Assembly: GCA_964059195.1 (NCBI GenBank)
Contig: CAXKWD010000006.1
Location: 66,605,073 to 66,669,072, forward strand
From: Ectobius pallidus
Taxonomy: Eukaryota; Arthropoda; Insecta; Blattodea; Ectobiidae
DNA length: 64,000 bases
Direction: 5' to 3'
Every line of letters begins with the position of its first letter. Position 1 is the first letter of the stretch. The position numbers were made by a program, and so were the translations under genes. Positions 20,995-34,100 of the stretch are shown here, piece by piece. The notes below the pieces were generated by a model, which made no database searches, was not told where the DNA came from, and worked only from the letters and a program-made list of their open reading frames with translations.

Positions 20995-21875
20995 TTGCCA
21001 TTGAGTATAAAACAATAGGCAATGTCATTCCACTGATACAATACGAAAGATTATCTCTAACGATTACATCATACAATATTGATTCTCAAGCGCAACCTAC
21101 ATACCTTACATACAGTTCATCTAAAGTCATTGCACTTCATTCTATTCACATTGTTTACATCACACATCACTACATTCAATTTACATCCTTATTAAATTAA
21201 GTTCAAATTACAATTTAAGAATTCATATATTCTATAGACTGGGTTTAATGTAAGCCAGCCCTTTAGTTTATTCTTAAAACAGTTAAAAGGCAAGTTAACA
21301 GTGTTTTCAGGCAGAGCATTGAATAGTTTAAAACCCACATATTCAAAATTTACCTCTGTCTTTGATAGTCTATGTTGTGGAAGATCAATTTGATGTGAGT
21401 TCCGAGTCATATGGGAGTGAATAATGGCTCTAGATGTTTCGCTATTATACTTCATCTTTACGTGTATGAGCAATTCCAGAATGTACAGGTTAACAACTGT
21501 CATAATCTTTAGCTGTTTGAATAGAGGCCTACATGGTGCATTAATATCAGAATTTGATAAGACTCTTATAATTCTCTTCAGAAGTTTTAGGATTTTTTCT
21601 GTCTGGTTGCTATTACCCCATAAAATAATTCCATATTTTATAATACTGTGAAAGTATGAAAAGTAAGACATTCTTATGAACTGGTCAGGTAGTATGAATT
21701 TGAGGTTACACAGTAGAAAAATAACTCTACTGAGTCGTTTACTTAGATTGACAATATGATGATCCCAGGATAAAGTACTGTCAAGATCTAAACCTAGTAG
21801 TTTCACACTTGCTTCTTCCTTTTGCGACAACATTTCTCTGTGAAACGGGATTTTCGCATTATGTTTTACTTAAAT
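20945..21875 (-). pseudogene. 5'-truncated LINE 3' end (CR1/Jockey-like)
   Basis: The 213-codon minus frame (21192-21833, open upstream to about 21870) reads LLGLDLDSTLSWDHHIVNLS, then FSYFHSIIKYGIILWGNS and LFNALPE. This is the connection region after the palm of CR1/Jockey-type LINE polymerases, and it ends with the usual 'FN-LP' segment. The palm motifs (YADD and others) are absent because the copy is 5'-truncated. It is otherwise one uninterrupted frame. A ~200-bp 3' UTR leads to an (AAT)n tail on the minus strand, seen as (ATT)n at 20945-20994. A deduced protein of about 225 residues would have no catalytic function. Confidence 0.85.
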
Positions 21876-22346
21876 TACTTAAATAGACAATGCCGCACCT
21901 GACATGCGGATCCAGTTGTCATCCATTACTTCCAAGTTCAAGAAAATTTGTGATAGTAAACAGCAAAAACATCAAGCATATTGAATCTCCATATTCAGAT
22001 TTTATTGTTATATCATTTAGTTCAACTTTGACATTTGTTTCATAATTACTCTACGCTAGGAAGTCGTAGAAAGTGTTTAAAATCTTGCTTATGCTATTCT
22101 TGAACTCGACCAATAAAATAATAACATAATACCGTCCTTTTCAACTTTTCAACTAAATTCTTTTTCCTAGGTGTATTACTTACATTCAACCGTCTTCAGG
22201 GAATCTCGCTTGTAGAGTTACATTCAATAAGAATAAAACTGCTTCTTCACTGGCGTTATTCTTCTTCTTCTACGTCGTGTGTAGTCATACAGAGTTTACA
22301 ATGTCTACAGAGTAGATATTGTAGTATTTTAAAATTTATTTAATAC
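21876..22346. other. Unassigned sequence
   Basis: No supported feature was seen. Confidence 0.35.
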
Positions 22347-23740
22347 TAGCTTAAAGGGCCCGGGGATGCCCGGGTTTTTATTTGTAATTTGAAATTAACT
22401 TATGAAGGACTTCCGATTTTCAAACTCTAGGGCCTTGTATAATATGTGGGCCTACATAGAACTTCTGGAAGAACGACTTATCACACTCAAACTATTCCCT
22501 CAGAAAACGCTAGATATAGCTTTTTATGGCTCACAGAGGATGTCGAATGTTGCATTCCGTTGCTTCTACACACCATGCCTGGGAGGGGTTGAAATAAGAA
22601 GACACATAAATTCCGATTACATAAGATTGTATTGTCTTCATTGAAAATTTTATTTCTCACTCTCTTGTTACCATTCAACCGTTTCGGAGCTGAAATTTAA
22701 AAAAAAAAAAAATATATATATATATATATTCAATATCACTTTCATACTTTCCTCCCCCAAAACCTCGGACATAATATACTGCGGGCATAGGACTGAAAAT
22801 GTTCCATCCTATTTTGTCTTCTTGTAGAAGTTTAGGGCCTATGATAAACATCCCTATACAAAGCCTACAGCTATGAGTGACGAATCAGTGGATAGGATTT
22901 TTTACCGACTTCTGATATAGCATACTCTCTGGCACACACTTAAGCTGTCCCTGTAATACGACCGCTTATACTACATCAAAATGTGAAGTGAGAAAATGAT
23001 ATTTTCCATGTTGAGGGTAGAGAAAGTTATGTGACTGCATTACACTGTGCTTTATTTTCGTGGATTTCATTTTTCATTAATTATTTTCACCAATGTATTA
23101 CATCGATACCATCAGAATCTGTTGAGGCCCAGTATTATATAGTTCCCAAAGCTCTATGTGAACATATAAACAGTACACTGTTGTCATGATAACTGAATTG
23201 CATTTCACTTTTCAGTATAATATTTTCAGAAATTACATAAATTTTCAAGAGAGGGAGTGGTTTGTTTGAATTTTAATGTTCACCGCGTTACTTCCCGGGC
23301 TTAACTGGTATGTGTGCAAAATTTCGTGCAAATTGGTCAAGAAATGTAGATTTGTATTGGGGACATACATATCCATATACTTACATTCACTCTTTCGATT
23401 TGGCTTGGTTGCAAGACTCACACTTATTCTTTTTCTGTTTGTTTGTTTTCTTATAAAAACATGTGCCAGCGGATCTCTGAAACTGTGAATATGTCACACT
23501 TCTTTTGTCACACTTCAATTTCTTAATCTTTTTTTAATGTAAAGAATTGACAGCAGAACACTCTAACTGTGCCTCATTTCACATTTTCGAATTTTTCCGT
23601 GGATTTACCAAAAATTTTCTTCATACAAACCTTGTCCTGACAATTACAGACACACCAAAAATGAAATCAGCCAAATCGGTCGAGCCGTTCTCAAGTGATG
23701 CGGCAACATACATTTTGGAAATTCATTTTTATTAATATAG
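22347..23740 (+). mobile_element. Interspersed repeat F, long copy
   Basis: It begins TACTAGCTTAAAGGGCCCGG with a GC-rich palindrome (CCCGGGGATGCCCGGG). It ends with AAATCGGTCGAGCCGTTCTC, TGATGCGG and ATTAATATAGATATA. This start/end layout recurs in many arthropod repeats of uncertain class. The last ~465 bp (23270-23740) match 24178-24606. The internal frames at 22402-22644, 23276-23488 and 23547-23735 show no protein domain. An A-run plus (TA)n array lies at 22698-22728. Confidence 0.6.
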
Positions 23741-23968
23741 ATATATATATATCTATTTGTGTGTGTGTGTCGTGTAGATTTAATAGTAAGCTGAACCCTC
23801 AGGGGTTTCCTTATAATTGGGGCTGCTATCCCTTGTGGATTTTCTCTCTAAACTAAATTCAGGTCAAATTGCAATAATTGAATAGGCCTAATAACTGAAC
23901 CTATTTTAACTCCAGAAATTAGATTCAATAAAATACAAAAAGAAATTATATTATTTCACATACAACTT
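23741..23968. other. Microsatellite and unassigned sequence
   Basis: ATATATCTAT and GTGTGTGTGT runs to about 23770, then nothing recognisable. Confidence 0.5.
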
Positions 23969-24181
23969 ACGTCTCAACAGCACTGAATATGTTAAATAAC
24001 CCCTTGCGGATTGTGTTTAGATAACACGCAGTACACTGCTGTCGGAGAATAAGCCTGTATCGTCATTGCACGGGACACAGTGAATGCCTACGTCTCAATA
24101 GCACTGAATATGGTAAATAGCGCCTTGCGGATTGTGTTTAGATAACACGCAGTACACGGCTGTCGGAGAAGAAGCCTGTAC
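23969..24181 (+). repeat. Tandem duplication, 121-bp unit
   Basis: Units start ACGTCTCAACAGCACTGAAT (23969) and ACGTCTCAATAGCACTGAAT (24090) and share CCTTGCGGATTGTGTTTAGA. The second unit is cut short by repeat F copy 2. Confidence 0.88.
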
Positions 24182-24606
24182 CGCGTTACTTTCCGCGCTT
24201 AACTGGGTATGTGTGCAAATTGGTCAAGAAATGTAGATTTGTATAGGGAACATACATAGCCACATACATACATACACACTTTTGATCTGGCTTGGTTGAC
24301 TCACACTTTTTTTGTTTTGTTATGAAAACATTTGAAAGCGGAAATCTCAAACTGTGAATATGTCACACTTCTTTTGTCACACTTCAATTTTTTAATGTTT
24401 TTAATGTAAACAATTGACAGCAGAACTCTCTAACTGTGCCTCATTTCACATTTCCGACTTTTCCCGTGGATTTTCCAAAAATTGTCTTTCATACAAACCT
24501 TGTCCTGACAATTACGAACACAACAAAAAAGAAATCAGCCAAATCGGTCGAGCCGTTCTCAAGTGATGCGGCAACAACCACTTGGTAATTCATTTTTATT
24601 AATATA
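24178..24606 (+). mobile_element. Interspersed repeat F, 3' copy
   Basis: It matches 23270-23735: CGCGTTACTT, GGTCAAGAAATGTAGATTTG, GAATATGTCACACTTCTTTT and AAATCGGTCGAGCCGTTCTC, ending ATTAATATAGAT. It is a 5'-truncated or partial copy. Confidence 0.8.
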
Positions 24607-24829
24607 GATTTTATAGTAGGTAATACCTTCATAAAACGTTTAAAAAATTATTCTAACTTTGTATATTTTCTAATAGAAATCTGGTATATTTATAAGTCAA
24701 ATAATTTCAAAATATTAAATACATTGACTTCAAAAATTACCTGTTACAAAAAATTACACGGCATTTTATCATGAATAGTTCTTGCTTTATCTTGTAAACG
24801 CTTTGTATGAGAGTTATGGAAAACAAGCA

Positions 24830-25863
24830 ACAAGCTTTAGAGGTGTACATATTCTGATTTTAGCTTGCTTGCCCCTTTGAAATTCTGCAACCAGCCACAG
24901 CTTTTAACTTGTTTCACAAGCGAGCAAGCCAGATTACAACGATGATAAGGAACACTGTCGCTACGAGTCACAAGTTCTTCATAACTTGGTGGGTTTCACA
25001 GGGCCTAAGGAATCTGCAAGGCCTGGCGGAAAGAATATGAAACTGGGTATATCAGTGCACTGGTAAGTCGTGCAATTACATAGTTGAGGAACTTCAGATG
25101 TGTTTAGAGTGCAAACAAAAGGAGAATGGAGAATTTTACCCTGAAGGAAGCCGAGGAGAAACTAAAATGTGGAGAGTTTGAATTATCAATGAACAAAGGT
25201 GCTAGTCCGGCATGGGAAAATTTTCAAATATTTTCGAGAAAACATCATAAAATCAATAATAACAATAACAAAAATCCCTTTAGGCAAACCTACAAGCTGA
25301 GGTAGATTTCGAAGTGCTTTTGGTTTAATTTACTGTCGCTGCGTAGCACTCTTCTTCTTTAGCCATGGCATGACAAACCCGCAATAATAACTGCAAAAAA
25401 GAGGAAAGAGAACTTTTTCAAACATTCAATTCTCGCCTTATATGAGAACTATCAATAAACTAGTTATTGATTTGTTGAGTACTCATCAAGAGCTTTTCAA
25501 CGATACCCCACAAGACGTAGTTTCAAAAATTTCTAATTTCCATCCCCCACCCTACCCCCACTCGTAGACCCAAAACCCCCGAATCGTTGGTGTCACTGTG
25601 AACTCCATAAGGAGTAGCCTACTCTAATTTATTCAAACAAAGTTTTCCTCTGGTGGCTACTTCATAGGGGCCGAGATATAAATGTTTTAAAATTTCAACC
25701 CCCTCCCCGACCACCCCCTTGCGAAAATTTTGCTCATCAACGAACTTGTCCGAAATACTGGGCCTAGAAATAATATAATAAAATTTGGTTCAAATATCTT
25801 CAAAATTACGGCCGCTAGCGTGTAAAGATATATATGTATATATATAAATATATATATATATAC

Positions 25864-25908
<45 letters not shown>

Positions 25909-26352
25909 AATTTTTTTTAACAGGAGGTGGTTTCGTACTTAGGGAGGCATAAAACGTAAAGATATGAAAGAATTTTTCGAAAGTCATGACATGGTATCGA
26001 TTGCAATAGGTAGATTTTTCTTCGAAATCTACCTAATAATAAAAATAATAAATGTGTTAAGACGCTTAAACGATTTTTAATACTTTATGCATCTTTTATT
26101 TATCTGCATGATGAATTTCTTCTACCAGCATGTAGAAAAGTAAGAAGGTATTACCTACACTTTGCAACTACAGTTGTTTAGCTGATAGGATTGTGAGCTT
26201 ATTCTGACTTGGATAAGTTAGGTTTAACCTGACCCACCCAAGCCTAAAGAAACCTGCCTGCTTGCTAGCTGTGACACTGGCAACTTGCTTGCCTGGCGTT
26301 CAAGCGGGTATGGGCAAGCTAAAATCGAGATTTGTACACCTCTAACAAGCTT
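24830..26352. mobile_element. hAT-type element with 8-bp target-site duplication, hosting a HINE
   Basis: The element is 24838-26344. Its ends are TAGAGGTGTACA (24838-24849) and TGTACACCTCTA (26333-26344), and inverted similarity extends to GATTTTAGCTTGC. The 8-bp direct repeats ACAAGCTT at 24830-24837 and 26345-26352 are perfect. TIRs beginning TAGAGGTG with an 8-bp duplication are typical of hAT. Both subterminal zones are rich in GCAAGC/GCTTGC words, possibly transposase-binding repeats. Removing the nested HINE (25275-26034) leaves about 750 bp with no transposase, so it is non-autonomous. Confidence 0.88.
25275..26034 (+). mobile_element. Helentron/HINE-like element, copy 2 (760 bp)
   Basis: It is the same family as 16842-17731, with the same start TCCCTTTAGGCA, a subterminal AGGTAGATTTCGAAG (25300-25314) and a terminal hairpin AGGTAGATTT/AAATCTACCT (26008-26034). 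The core has a shorter C-rich tract and a longer, interrupted (TA)n array (about 25828-25905). The flanks are A/T-rich and no clear target duplication is seen. It is inserted inside the hAT element. Here the subterminal repeat keeps the CGAA that reads CAAA in copy 1. Confidence 0.7.
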
Positions 26353-27350
26353 CAAAGCCTTTCAACTAGTATGAATATCCTTTAAGGCTTGCCACTTTAC
26401 ATAATTCTTAATGATAGGCCTACATTTTAGAAGATACTTCACATCGACAATATTTTTTATTCATTTTCTTTTCTTCGTTAGGCACAAGAGAATAAATTAA
26501 ATTATATTACTAACAATATAGCACATGAGCATATGAAAAAAATGTGAACAAGTTCGTAACTTAAGGGAGACGTAGCTTTCGTGATGAACTTAGATTCATG
26601 TTCATTACTATTATTAAATAAATAAAAAATATGGCCTAGTTACGTCACTCAAACCATCAACATGGTACTTTCGATCCCTAGCACTGTAGCAGAGACACTC
26701 AAGTGTATATTTTTGCAAACCTATACCTCTCTTCCCTTTAAATATACAATGAACTTCTCTCAATAAATTCCTATCTCTATCATTCTCCGCGGGAGATTTT
26801 TATTTATCAATCATGGTTGACTGCATCCATAAAAACGCGAAGTTTTATAGCTCTCGCTTAAAAGGCATCTCATTTTCCATTCCGCTTATCTCAGAATGAA
26901 ATCTTTGTGTTAATTTCTTTGCCGTATTTCGAGGTAACCGGCATGATATCGACTTTCCTGAGGATCTTCGAAGATATGACTCTGTTTTATGTCAGTGATA
27001 AATGCTTTATAATGCTGTGTTACAAAGATAAATACAGTAGATTACATTATTTTATGCTAAACTGGCATTTTGAGGCTTAAAAGCCAGTTTATGAAACATT
27101 TATAAATGTGTATAAGCATGTGCAGATGATATAAAAATATAGTAGACTACGTACGCTTACTTACAACAGGCTATGTTCTTACATACTTACTATATTACAA
27201 ATACATCATGGGTTTTATTTGATGGTCGCTAATTTTCCCTGAAATGCTATCTTTAAAAGTTATATAAAGCTAATGCAAGTGGGTATTTATCTTCTTCCCT
27301 TCCAATAGAAGACATACTTTGGGTTTAATTCCAGAAGATCCCATGGAGGT
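26353..27350. other. Unassigned AT-rich sequence
   Basis: No supported feature was seen. Confidence 0.4.
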
Positions 27351-27354
27351 ACGT

Positions 27355-27560
27355 CTTATTTTACTATGCTACAGAACGCACGGGTTCAATCTCCGATGTA
27401 GTCACTGAAGTTTTCAAATTAGCCGCTGGTTTCTATTTCGTTCTGGAGTCTGCTCGGCCTTTAACGGTAGTGGGAATTAGGAGCAATCCAGGTAGGATAG
27501 GCGATCAATGTAAATTACCCCCAAGTAACTTGTTTAAAGTTCTGGAGGATAAACATCCAG
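27355..27560 (+). mobile_element. Degenerate SINE-like sequence
   Basis: A B-box-like ACGGGTTCAATCTCCGATG near 27380 followed by GTCACTGAAGTTTTC parallels the family B SINE order (GGGTTCGATTCCCGATG, then GTCGTTGGTGTTTTT). The A box is not clear and the rest diverges. Weak call. Confidence 0.35.
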
Positions 27561-27890
27561 AAATCCTAAGGTCTTCATGTCGTGTAGGCTACATGGGAAT
27601 AACTTTTTACTTTATCGTATGGGTTACATAATCTTAGTATTGGCGTAGAGAAAGTCGATGGTGACAAAAATCGAAATCCAGATATCACTGGAAAAATATG
27701 TTTCACGATGCCTAGAATCCAGACAAACATGTTTTTGGAATGACGTCCGTCCATCTGTTTGTGTTTGTGTCTTTCCGGCTGTCTGTCTGTTGACATCCTT
27801 AGCGGGTAAACGGTATTTTTTTTTTTTTTTTTTAAATTATGGACTATTTTTAAATTTTATGAGGCCGCTTAGAATTTGGTTTGTATAACT

Positions 27891-28212
27891 GAAACATTAA
27901 GGTAAAGTAAAAAAGGTAAAGTGGTCCCTGTATGACCCGTGGAAATCCGTACACTTTCCGGGAGGTTGAGACATCGGCACAGGAAGGTGGTGAGGTTGTC
28001 AGCCATACGCACCAGCCGCTTTTTACCCCCAGAAATACTCCTGGTACTCATTTCTGTTAGTGCTGAGTCAACCCCAGGTCCATAGTGCTACCAGAAGGAT
28101 TAGGTCAAGGGAAAAATCCTACCGACCACTTCGGGAATCGAACTCGCGATCTTCCGGTTCGTAGCGCAGTGCCTCAACCACTATGCCACGGCGTACCCCT
28201 GAAACATGAAGG
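27891..28212 (-). mobile_element. tRNA-derived SINE, family B, inverted copy with target-site duplication
   Basis: The body spans 27903-28200 on the minus strand. It matches 4056-4355: GGGGTACGCCGTGGCATAG head, GGTTCGTAGCG, B box GTTCGATTCCCG and the GAGTACCAGGAG stretch. The flanks GAAACATTAAGG (27891-27902) and GAAACATGAAGG (28201-28212) differ at one base. The 60-codon minus frame across it is a by-product. Confidence 0.9.
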
Positions 28213-30598
28213 GGACTTTTTAAAAAATATTTAGATATGTAAATTTAAACCTTCTATCTAAACAAAATTGGCATATTCGTTTTTCTATAGAAATTACTTG
28301 AGGGGTAGTTTACTAGTGTCCATTTTCGATTTTTCTAGGCTATCTCCAATACAGTAGACGATATATGAAAATCTAGCACAATCAGGTTGTAGAGGCAATT
28401 AAAATTTATATTTATTATCATACATATTTCTTTATAATATTAGTTGGTTCCAATTAAATACGAAATAAGTATGCAAAATGGCAGAGCGTACATTAATTTT
28501 AATAAGAATGATATAATTTTCTGTTTCCCATAGTAATCATAAATCATCACCGCTATTCACTCAATATCGAAATCGTTTAAACTGAATAACTGTCAAGAAG
28601 ACATCACCCAACCGTAGAAACACCCTTTCTACTAAAGCATAATGGTACATCCAAACATTCTCAAAAGCTGATATGACCTATATGCAGTTAAAGCATGCAA
28701 AATAAGCTAAGTAGCCTAATAATAACAACAATTATAGTAATGATATTAATAATAAAGGAATTAATACGCATAAGTATAGATTACTTTATCTTAAGACCAT
28801 AAAAGTATCACCACATAAACAATAACAATAATTAAAGTGGGCCAAAGACATTGGTATATTGTATTGACTTTATTTAGTTTTTATTCTCTTTCATTATTTA
28901 TTTTCTTCACCTGAGAGATCTAAATTATCGTATAAGTAAAAGCAATTATTTATTCGTTTAATATATGAGATGCTATAAGGAGAATATTATATGAACAATT
29001 CGGCAATACCCCTAAATCTCTTTATCCTGTAGGTTGTAGCCTATATTAATTTTTGAATGGTACATGCCGGTTTCTTTCATCGGCTTGAAAATCAAAGTAA
29101 TATAATTCTTAACACGTATATATGAGAAAGTTAGTGCGACATATTTTGCACCATTTACGTATGCTATGCTACAAGAAACGAACAATAGGAATAAAACTTG
29201 TGGCCATAGTTTCACCTTTTATTGTGATCACAACCTCCACACATATTATAATTATTTCCTTAAAATAGTATCCCAACTGAAATTTAAAATGACCATGCAA
29301 TTAGGCCTATAGAGATTCCATGACTCTCTCAGCATTAATTTACGGCTTTATCGGTCCTGTGCTGGTAATTCTCATAATGAATATAACGCTACTATTTTCA
29401 GTGGAGAAAACTATAACATGCTGCTCTATCTGGACCACTGTTGATTGCATTATAAAAAGTATGAATTTCAGCCGGAGTGTGACTTTACAAGAATTAAACC
29501 GTTGAACAAAGAGCATTACATGGAATAGAGAAGTAGGGGCTGTAAGTGGGGACCTCCCTTCAAGGATTTAACATGGACTTGTCTCTCCCCTATATTCAGA
29601 ACAGGAAGTTTTCACTCTAGTTGTCCTAATCTGCGATCAGAGGTTTACTGCCTCCTCTGTATCTAGAGCGGAAAATTACAGGCTTCAAATCCATGGGGGT
29701 CGTCCTTCCATATTCCCTCCCACCCACCCAGTAGCAAAATTCCGTTCCCTCTCAAGAGAATGGCTGGCTTAGAACGCGCGAAAAATTTTATTTTGGGAGC
29801 AAAGTCCCAAAACAAAGTGTTACCGGAGTTTATTACGAATAGAACTGTTAAAAGTTCACTTCTCCTTCCTTTGGCTGCTTTCTGAATTACGGCTATAAAA
29901 TTTTCAAGGAATTTAGAATCAGTCCTAGAAATTATCATAAGTAAACTTAAAGATCTGACATTTAAAAGTAGTGCCTTCATATCTGCTGACGTGAGAGCTT
30001 TTCATAAAATGGACAATATTGCCTCCACGGGTGTTGTATGATGGTTAGAATAATACAAATTTTGGCTATACAAGATATAGAAATGTGTGCCTTTATTGTA
30101 CAGATTGCACGATTAGTGAATCAGTAGAAATTCATAGCTCCTACGGACCTAGAAGATGGCGTAGGATTATTATTCAATACGGTACCTGAACAACATAATG
30201 GTTGAATTTGTTCTTAAAATTGTCCCAGTTGAAAATAATGCTACCTAGCCTTCATTATCAGTGATTACTGATTATGTTGAGAATTAGAACTCAGACATAA
30301 CCGATTTATTTGTATCCATGAAACAGTTAACAGTTTTCTCTTTAGTTGTATTAGGTGAGTTATAAAACAGCTCCGGTGAATAATTAGCTGGCAAAAAAGG
30401 AGCCCAAATCTCCGAAATTCAAGTATCTGACATTTTGTCTGGGCATGATTAATCTTCAAGAGTGAACTTCTTACTTCATGTTCCTAGTGGAAACGTTTTT
30501 GAAGATATTTATGTATTGCAACCAAATGAGAAATTTGATAAACTTTTACTAACATCTAAGTGCATGCCGTTTATGTTAATGGTTGATTTATGTGGTTG
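28213..30598. other. Unassigned sequence
   Basis: I see no supported gene or repeat. The minus frame of 105 codons at 29663-29980 and smaller frames at 29012-29505 and 30265-30459 have no recognisable motif. Confidence 0.4.
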
Positions 30599-30757
30599 TA
30601 GTGGTTGTAGTCCATTAACGGCCGTGGGTGTCGGCATGCTGACCACATGCCCCCAATCCTGCCGTCTGCCTATGGTAGATGGCGCAGCGGTCGGGTGGTA
30701 GACCTTGTCCCTTCTGGTATGTTAGCGGCAAGGAGTTAGTTAGCTAGTGGTTGTAGT
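30599..30757 (+). mobile_element. SINE family A, 5'-truncated copy with 13-bp target-site duplication
   Basis: The body 30612-30744 (133 bp) matches about 399-535: CCATTAACGGCCGTGGGTGT, GACCACATGCCCCC and AGCGGTCGGGTGGTAG. The flanks TAGTGGTTGTAGT at 30599-30611 and 30745-30757 are identical. The tRNA head is missing, as with incomplete target-primed reverse transcription. Confidence 0.92.
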
Positions 30758-30867
30758 AACTAGTAAGTGAAGATTCAAGTGTAGGCTTACAAAAGAGATT
30801 GATCGGTTGTGTTGTGTAACCTGTGTTACTTGTAGATTTGGGCGCCAACCAGCGAATTAATTTCACT

Positions 30868-31125
30868 GACTATTCCACTCATACGCCGCGTGTTTGATAT
30901 TGACCAATGAAGTTTAGCAATTCCTCGAATATAGACCAATCGCGATCGTTTATCTTAGAAAATGTTGCTATTAATATGAGGGTGGGATCTTACCTGATAA
31001 CATGGACACGTAAGCATCAATGTGCCGTAATCAATACGTTACATGCTACCATTAAGCAGCACGAAAATATTATTTTATACAACATAACTTGTTTGGAAAT
31101 TTAATTAATTCAAATGTACATTGAT
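30868..31125 (+). repeat. Dispersed repeat D, copy 2
   Basis: It matches 3352-3628 in the same orientation from GACTATTCCACTCATACGCC to GTACATTGAT. It is slightly shorter through internal deletions. It starts about 110 bp after the truncated SINE. Confidence 0.8.
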
Positions 31126-34100
31126 CACTGTTAATGTTTCTGCTCAGAAGACCAAACAAAGTTGCAAGCAAGCAAGAAAAAACAAACTAACATAGTTAAT
31201 GAGAGTTTGAGATCTTGTAGCATTAAACTTACGTGAATTTTTTTCGTGAGTATGCCACTAATATTAATTTGATCAACTGTCTCCGTGGACTAATTTAGCG
31301 TATATGACTTTTCCTGCGGCTTCAATTTTAGATATTTAGAATGAGGAAATCTGGTGCGGGGTGTATCAGCCTAAAAGGGAACAGAGAAAGGAGTGAAGAC
31401 TCCGATTAGGAAACCGGACATTGTTGAGTATGGATGTCTCTGCGTGAATCATCTGCCCTCCAATCAGACTTACACTTATGAAGTAAGAGGACGGAAGTAG
31501 TCGAGATAATGATAAGGTCTCCAAGAATACGTTGTAAGCGGTCCTTGGTTTTAAACCTCCAGATTTCATTGAGCTCACGGCGGAACTAGTGGTTCCTGGC
31601 TCGTGCTCGCAACACAAAGTAGCTCGTTGCTCCCGAAACCTTTTTTAAGGAGGGTACTGGTTTGAGACCCGCCTCGGGCTAGGCTGTTTGTGTATGATAA
31701 GATAAGGTAACATCAACGGCAAACAAGACAAATATTGGTCTATGGCCGACTAAAACTATAAAAATAAGAAATGCAGCCGTCACAAAGGAGGTGGACCTAA
31801 TATTCCTTGGGATACAGTGATAAGTTATCGACTTTCTTCTTATGTTTACTAAATTGAAGTCCCGCCTAGAACGTATAGGCAATATGAATTGGTGGGAATT
31901 TTAAATGTTGATTATTACAATTCTTAACTGTTTTTAGGAGAATAAAAAACCTAGCAAATACTGTAAACTTATTAAATAAAGATAATAAATGAGTCGTGAG
32001 CTGAGTATTCTTGGGCACGAATTATAAATATTTAAATTTTTTAATACCAGTATAATTTTTAAAATAATTTTCATTTGCGTTTATCGTGAACTGTTAGCAT
32101 ACAATTTACATTATTTCGTTATGATCAATTTCTACATTTTCACATCTGGTTTTCTCACAAAGTTATGCTATTCACAGACGCGCACGCACGTACACACACT
32201 CCCAAAATTATTTTTTTAACCAATGTTTATGGTGTGAAAATATGTACTAATGCTAAAAACTCGAAATCCAATTTCGTTGTCGAACACACCGACTTCTACC
32301 CATTGTACCCTACTTTTGGTGTAAGTTAGGTAGAGGAACGAATACATATTAACTTATTTTCATTAGATTATCATTACTGTGCATAAGTTGATCTTTTCTG
32401 TGTGCAATCAATATATATTAAATATATTTCAGATGGAGTTAATACATTATCTTGTTACTATGTAGTCTACCATTCTTTGTGGAATAAATTGCACTCATAA
32501 ATCACTTAATACTGGAACTACGACCAAAGTCTGACAAATTAGCATTATTATTTGTACAGTGAAACATTTAATACAATTAGTAACCATACATGTTATCAAC
32601 ACTGGGTTTTCAAAGGGATGCATGAAACTGAGATTATAGATTTTTCCAATAAACTGTTCAAGGCATTCCATTGTTCCTTTTTGTTTCTATGAGGTATCGG
32701 AATATATATCGATGCATTTAAATCCCATACATACCCGATAATGTATGCACAGTTATATAATCTCATTTATGGTCTTATAGATTATACACGACGCAAATAA
32801 CTGATGAACGTTCTACATGAAAATAGAACAACAGAATTAAACTTAATCATCATGAATTGACGATTTCAGGTTTCATTCGATAACCTTTTATCAAAGTAAT
32901 CCCACCGTAATTTAAGTATATATATACCTATAAAGCGGCAGATAACGTTTGCCGTATTCTCTCATGGGTCCATAGTGTAGTAGCCTATAATTTTGGTACA
33001 GAAATTTACGAATATGTATATATAGCTCAATATTGTAAATAGCCTAACTTATATAAGGCATAATTTATTTTGGTTTTATCCTGTGTCTAATTTCTCCTTC
33101 AATTCCTATACATAGTGTAGATAAAGTAAAGCAACCGTGAAAAACAATCGAAATCGAGATAACGATGCAGAGAAGCATTTACAAAAATGTTTTCCCAATG
33201 ATGGGTCGTTGCGGATAGACAGTGCACTGTTTTGTAATTATAATTATTAAGGATTATGAATTTTATTGGACTTTTATTGCACTTTCTATAATTTTGTTTC
33301 TATTCCTGAAATAGGATAGTTTTCATGAAAACTTTTCCTAAGTTTTGATTCTAAGAAAATGATTTTAATGATTACTATAGAAATTTATAGAGGAATATAA
33401 CGGGGCTATATTAATTTGTATTGTAAAAATTGCTTAGGGAGCAGTTAACTGGTTTGCCATTTTAATATTTGTTTCTTGGTTGTCTGGATATTATGGTATA
33501 AACAGATGGGAACTCGGGCATTTCAAATTGCCCAAGAAAGTAAAAAAAAACTTATACGTAAAAGGTTTACAAATATGTAAGTTACTATTTTTGACTCTGT
33601 AATAATATCGTGGCATTTGTACGTTTTTAAAATAATATTTCACCCGAGGTATTTAAATTTTCTTTGCTTCTCTAAACTCAAGGATTATGGGTTCAAACCC
33701 AGCTTAGATTCGTGTATTTGTCATGTTTATTGCCTTACATTTTTATAAGAAATCTGAGCTAAGACTACTACTTCCAACATAATTAGTGAAAGCTATTCGG
33801 ACGGTATCTATACGGAAAGTATAATGTAATACTGTAATAATTTTGAATCCTTTGAGAGTCCTATATTTATGTAATATTTAACATATTTTTAAAAATTGGT
33901 AACTTACTTAAAACGTATAAGCGTAATTCCAGTATCCTTATAGGCCTACTAGGAAACTAAAATTTCTTAGTTACAGGTATCAAAATGACTGATTTTTTCT
34001 TTCTGGTACCTATGTTTCTGTTTTTTGATATTCACAGCACCAGAAATTCTCGTATTTTTAAGAAGTTCCAAAATTTATCTTTACTTACTTAGGGACAAAA

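Noticed and set aside
29663..29980. 105-codon minus-strand frame
   Set aside because: No recognisable domain or context.
31655..31670. Isolated B-box-like word (also near 33690)
   Set aside because: No A box or repeated body was found, so SINE calls are not supported.
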